Part shown: positions 15,457 through 16,730 of the stretch, in pieces | Layout: each line of letters opens with the position of its first letter | Numbering within the stretch: position 1 is the first letter of the stretch | Source: Amoebophrya sp. AT5.2 | Taxonomy: Eukaryota > Sar > Dinophyceae > Syndiniales > Amoebophryaceae | Assembly (NCBI GenBank): GCA_005223375.1 | Contig: RXOD01004977.1 | Span: forward strand, 1 to 16,730 | Direction: 5' to 3' | Length of the DNA stretch: 16,730 nt | Made by a program: the position numbers and the translations under genes | The notes under the pieces: generated by a model | The model's database searches: none | Told to the model about the DNA's origin: nothing | Seen by the model: the letters and a program-made list of their open reading frames with translations, nothing else

Positions 15457-15713
15457 GAAGATGAAGGAGACGCAGATCAAGAGGCGAAGACAAACGCACC
15501 AAAAACACACCACCACCTGAGCGCTCTTGAAGCGATCTGTGCGACTCGTCGGAGGTGTGAGGACAGGAAACTACTAACTCGGATCTTGTACCAAAGGATG
15601 TGCAGCGCGAGGAGTGAGGTGTGGGGGTGAACTGCAAACAAACTGTTGATTTGTTCTGCGTCGACCACCAGTCGATCACTTCGTCGGACCATACGGAACT
15701 GAACTATTTCTCC
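15457..15713 (-). other. Spacer between small ORFs 1 and 2
   Basis: There are 257 bases between the stop of ORF 1 and the ATG of ORF 2. It has one ATG (15692) opening a 71-codon frame with no recognisable features, ending at 15477. No copy of the GGTAGAGAGGCTAA core is present; the closest look-alike (GATCCGAGTTAGTAG, about 15575-15589) is too poor to claim. Confidence 0.4.
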
Positions 15714-16199
15714 TCAGTAGTCCAAGTCTGAAGAGTCACCTCCCTCCGATCGGCCGAAGAACCTGTAGATCAATCCCAAGATGTGCGAGACGCGAATATA
15801 TCCTTCGACGGCGGCAGATTCGATCACACTGGAAAGGCGATTTATTCGGCTGCGTCGCACACGTCCGCACTTCCTCGCAAACTCCTCAAGAGCTTCGTCG
15901 ACCCGTCGTTGTTGGCCGTATGTGTATCTGGAAACTGCCCCCTCGTTGTACCCCTCGCCTCGCGCGGAAGACGGCCGCCGAGGTTCAACCTGCAAAGTCC
16001 TGTTGAGGTGTAGATTTAGTGTTTCGAGGCGCTCGATATACGAGTTCCGGTCCCTGATGACGCCCTGGTAGTACTGAGAGTCAGCCTCGATTTGCCCGAT
16101 CACCCGCCGGAGTCTGGAGATTTCCTCGCGCTGAGTTGAAACGACCTCGTCGACGTCGATGTCGGGTGAACCTCCAGTGCAATCCGGAACTGCTGGCAT
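15714..16199 (-). CDS. Small ORF 1: 161-residue coiled-coil protein with hydrophobic C-terminal helix
   Basis: The frame runs from ATG 16199 to TGA at 15716-15714. The ATG is the first in any frame after about 460 AUG-free bases of leader, which fixes the start under scanning; a GTG at 16265 is the only longer alternative. Residues 20-70 form a coiled coil (QREEISRLRRVIGQIEADSQ and following). A basic helical part comes next (98-125), then residues 132-148 (EGYIRVSHILGLIYRFF), hydrophobic and matching the pattern seen in small ORFs 2 and 3, and an acidic end (GDSSDLDY). There is no known family. It may be an accessory or structural protein. Confidence 0.6.
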   Translation of the reverse strand: MPAVPDCTGGSPDIDVDEVVSTQREEISRLRRVIGQIEADSQYYQGVIRDRNSYIERLETLNLHLNRTLQVEPRRPSSARGEGYNEGAVSRYTYGQQRRVDEALEEFARKCGRVRRSRINRLSSVIESAAVEGYIRVSHILGLIYRFFGRSEGGDSSDLDY

Positions 16200-16415
16200 G
16201 AACGTGTCAAATGAACAGATGGCACGCCTCGAAGCGTGTGGTACAGCAGGTTCTTGGGGAAGCACGTAGAGGGAAGGGTGAGTTTAACGCTCAAAATTTG
16301 TCGTCGCAGGTTAGAGTTACTTTAAGAAACAATAACAAGATTTAGAGTTTAAACTGGCCTCACAAGGAGATCAGCTGCTCCGCGGAAACAATTGCAGGTG
16401 GTATTGTGAGATTGC

Positions 16416-16468
16416 GACGAAGACGCAAGACGAACCACCGGAAAGTGACGAAGACGCAGGACGCCACC
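16416..16468. repeat. Two-unit imperfect direct repeat, 31-base period
   Basis: GACGAAGACGCAAGACGAACCACC (16416-16439) recurs as GACGAAGACGCAGGACGCCACC (16447-16468) with one substitution and a two-base gap. The octamer CGAAGACG within it appears again in the hairpin arm at 16602-16609. It may be a transcription-factor site array or an untranslated-region repeat. Confidence 0.45.
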
Positions 16469-16567
16469 AACTAACCAGTGCGAGAGAAGACTGCAGGTAA
16501 CCAGGTGTAGTCTCGAACGGCGTTTCCCAGGCTCCGCGGCGGTGGTCCAAGACTAACCGTCTCGCAC

Positions 16568-16609
16568 CGTCTTCAAGAACTGATTTAGATTTTATGTAGT
16601 TCGAAGACG
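16568..16609. repeat. Inverted repeat with A/T-rich loop in the leader
   Basis: Left arm CGTCTTCAAGAAC (16568-16580) and right arm GTTCGAAGACG (16599-16609) pair over 11 base pairs with a two-base bulge. The 18-base loop is A/T-rich and, on the minus strand, includes ACATAAAATC, which resembles a TATA element (16588-16597). It could be a promoter with a flanking dyad or an RNA hairpin. Confidence 0.45.
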
Positions 16610-16730
16610 TGCTCTTCTCAGTGGGCTGGGAGCGGCATGCTCAGCAAGTCCACATTACTCCTCATCATGACCACAGGTAGGTTTCTGGTTTCTGGAAACT
16701 GAAGTGACCCAGCACCCACTCGCGTTGACG

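Larger units (their letters stand above)
16200..16617 (-). other. Long AUG-free leader before small ORF 1
   Basis: No minus-strand ATG occurs in any frame between the AUG cluster near 16640-16668 and the ORF 1 start at 16199. The leader includes the hairpin at 16568-16609, the 31-base-period direct repeat at 16416-16468 and an A/T-rich patch at about 16300-16355. That patch contains a 10-base palindrome (AGTTTAAACT, 16346-16355). Upstream, ATGs at 16668 and 16665 open a 16-codon frame ending at 16618. This may be an LTR or 5' untranslated region, but only one copy of the region is in the window, so an LTR cannot be shown. Confidence 0.4.

Noticed and set aside
15477..15692. 71-codon frame with an ATG between small ORFs 1 and 2
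   Set aside because: It is short, overlaps the start of small ORF 2, is not preceded by the repeat core and has no features; it may at most be an upstream ORF.
14679..16199. Chromodomain reading of the shared 17-residue signature (E-x-[YF]-x-V-like start)
   Set aside because: The aromatic cage and the following strand expected in a chromodomain are missing in all three proteins.
16200..16730. 5' LTR
   Set aside because: No second copy is in the window and no terminal TG/CA or primer-binding site could be recognised with confidence.

Overview
The window reads as one large, densely coded retroelement on the minus strand, so its 5' end is at the right edge (16730). It runs as follows: an AUG-poor leader (about 16200-16617), three small ORFs (16199-15714, 15456-14977, 14936-14679), then one enormous reading frame starting at 14454. 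I translated that frame codon by codon to position 1. It has 4,818 sense codons, no stop, and leaves the window still open. The many shorter frames on both strands opposite or across it behave as shadows.

The giant product (residue n starts at base 14454-3(n-1)) has a Gag-Pol order in a single frame. It begins with a basic, disordered N-terminus, followed by about 430 residues of coiled coil (359-785) and a Ser-rich/basic linker. A helical capsid-position region (about 1059-1378), a Gly/Lys-rich nucleocapsid-like tract (1507-1575) and a Cys/His cluster (1582-1636) come next. Then follow a Cys-rich segment (2169-2243), a multi-pass membrane module (2479-2582) and an unrecognised domain with two HDLG segments and a GCGDGESG loop (2615-2743). 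The catalytic part is an aspartic protease (LLDSGCTTG, Asp3069), a reverse transcriptase (motif A Asp3581, YVDD at 3869-3872) and an RNase H with all four acidic residues in order (Asp4036, Glu4080, Asp4105, Asp4157). About 660 further residues show no integrase I can recognise; an integrase, if present, may lie beyond the left edge.

The host is eukaryotic by inference (retroelement of LTR/Ortervirales type, no bacterial-style ribosome-binding sites, scanning-compatible AUG-free leaders). The GC-rich, intron-free character would suit a protist, but nothing in the window fixes the taxon. No LTR pair is visible because only one end of the element is present.

The most unusual points are: the size and completeness of the single Gag-Pol frame; three upstream coiled-coil mini-proteins that share a 17-residue signature; a 26-base direct repeat (14-base identical core) placed before both the third small ORF and the giant ORF, with no AUG between each copy and its ORF; an RT whose motifs B and C are about 240 residues apart; and membrane segments inside the polyprotein, one just before the RT.
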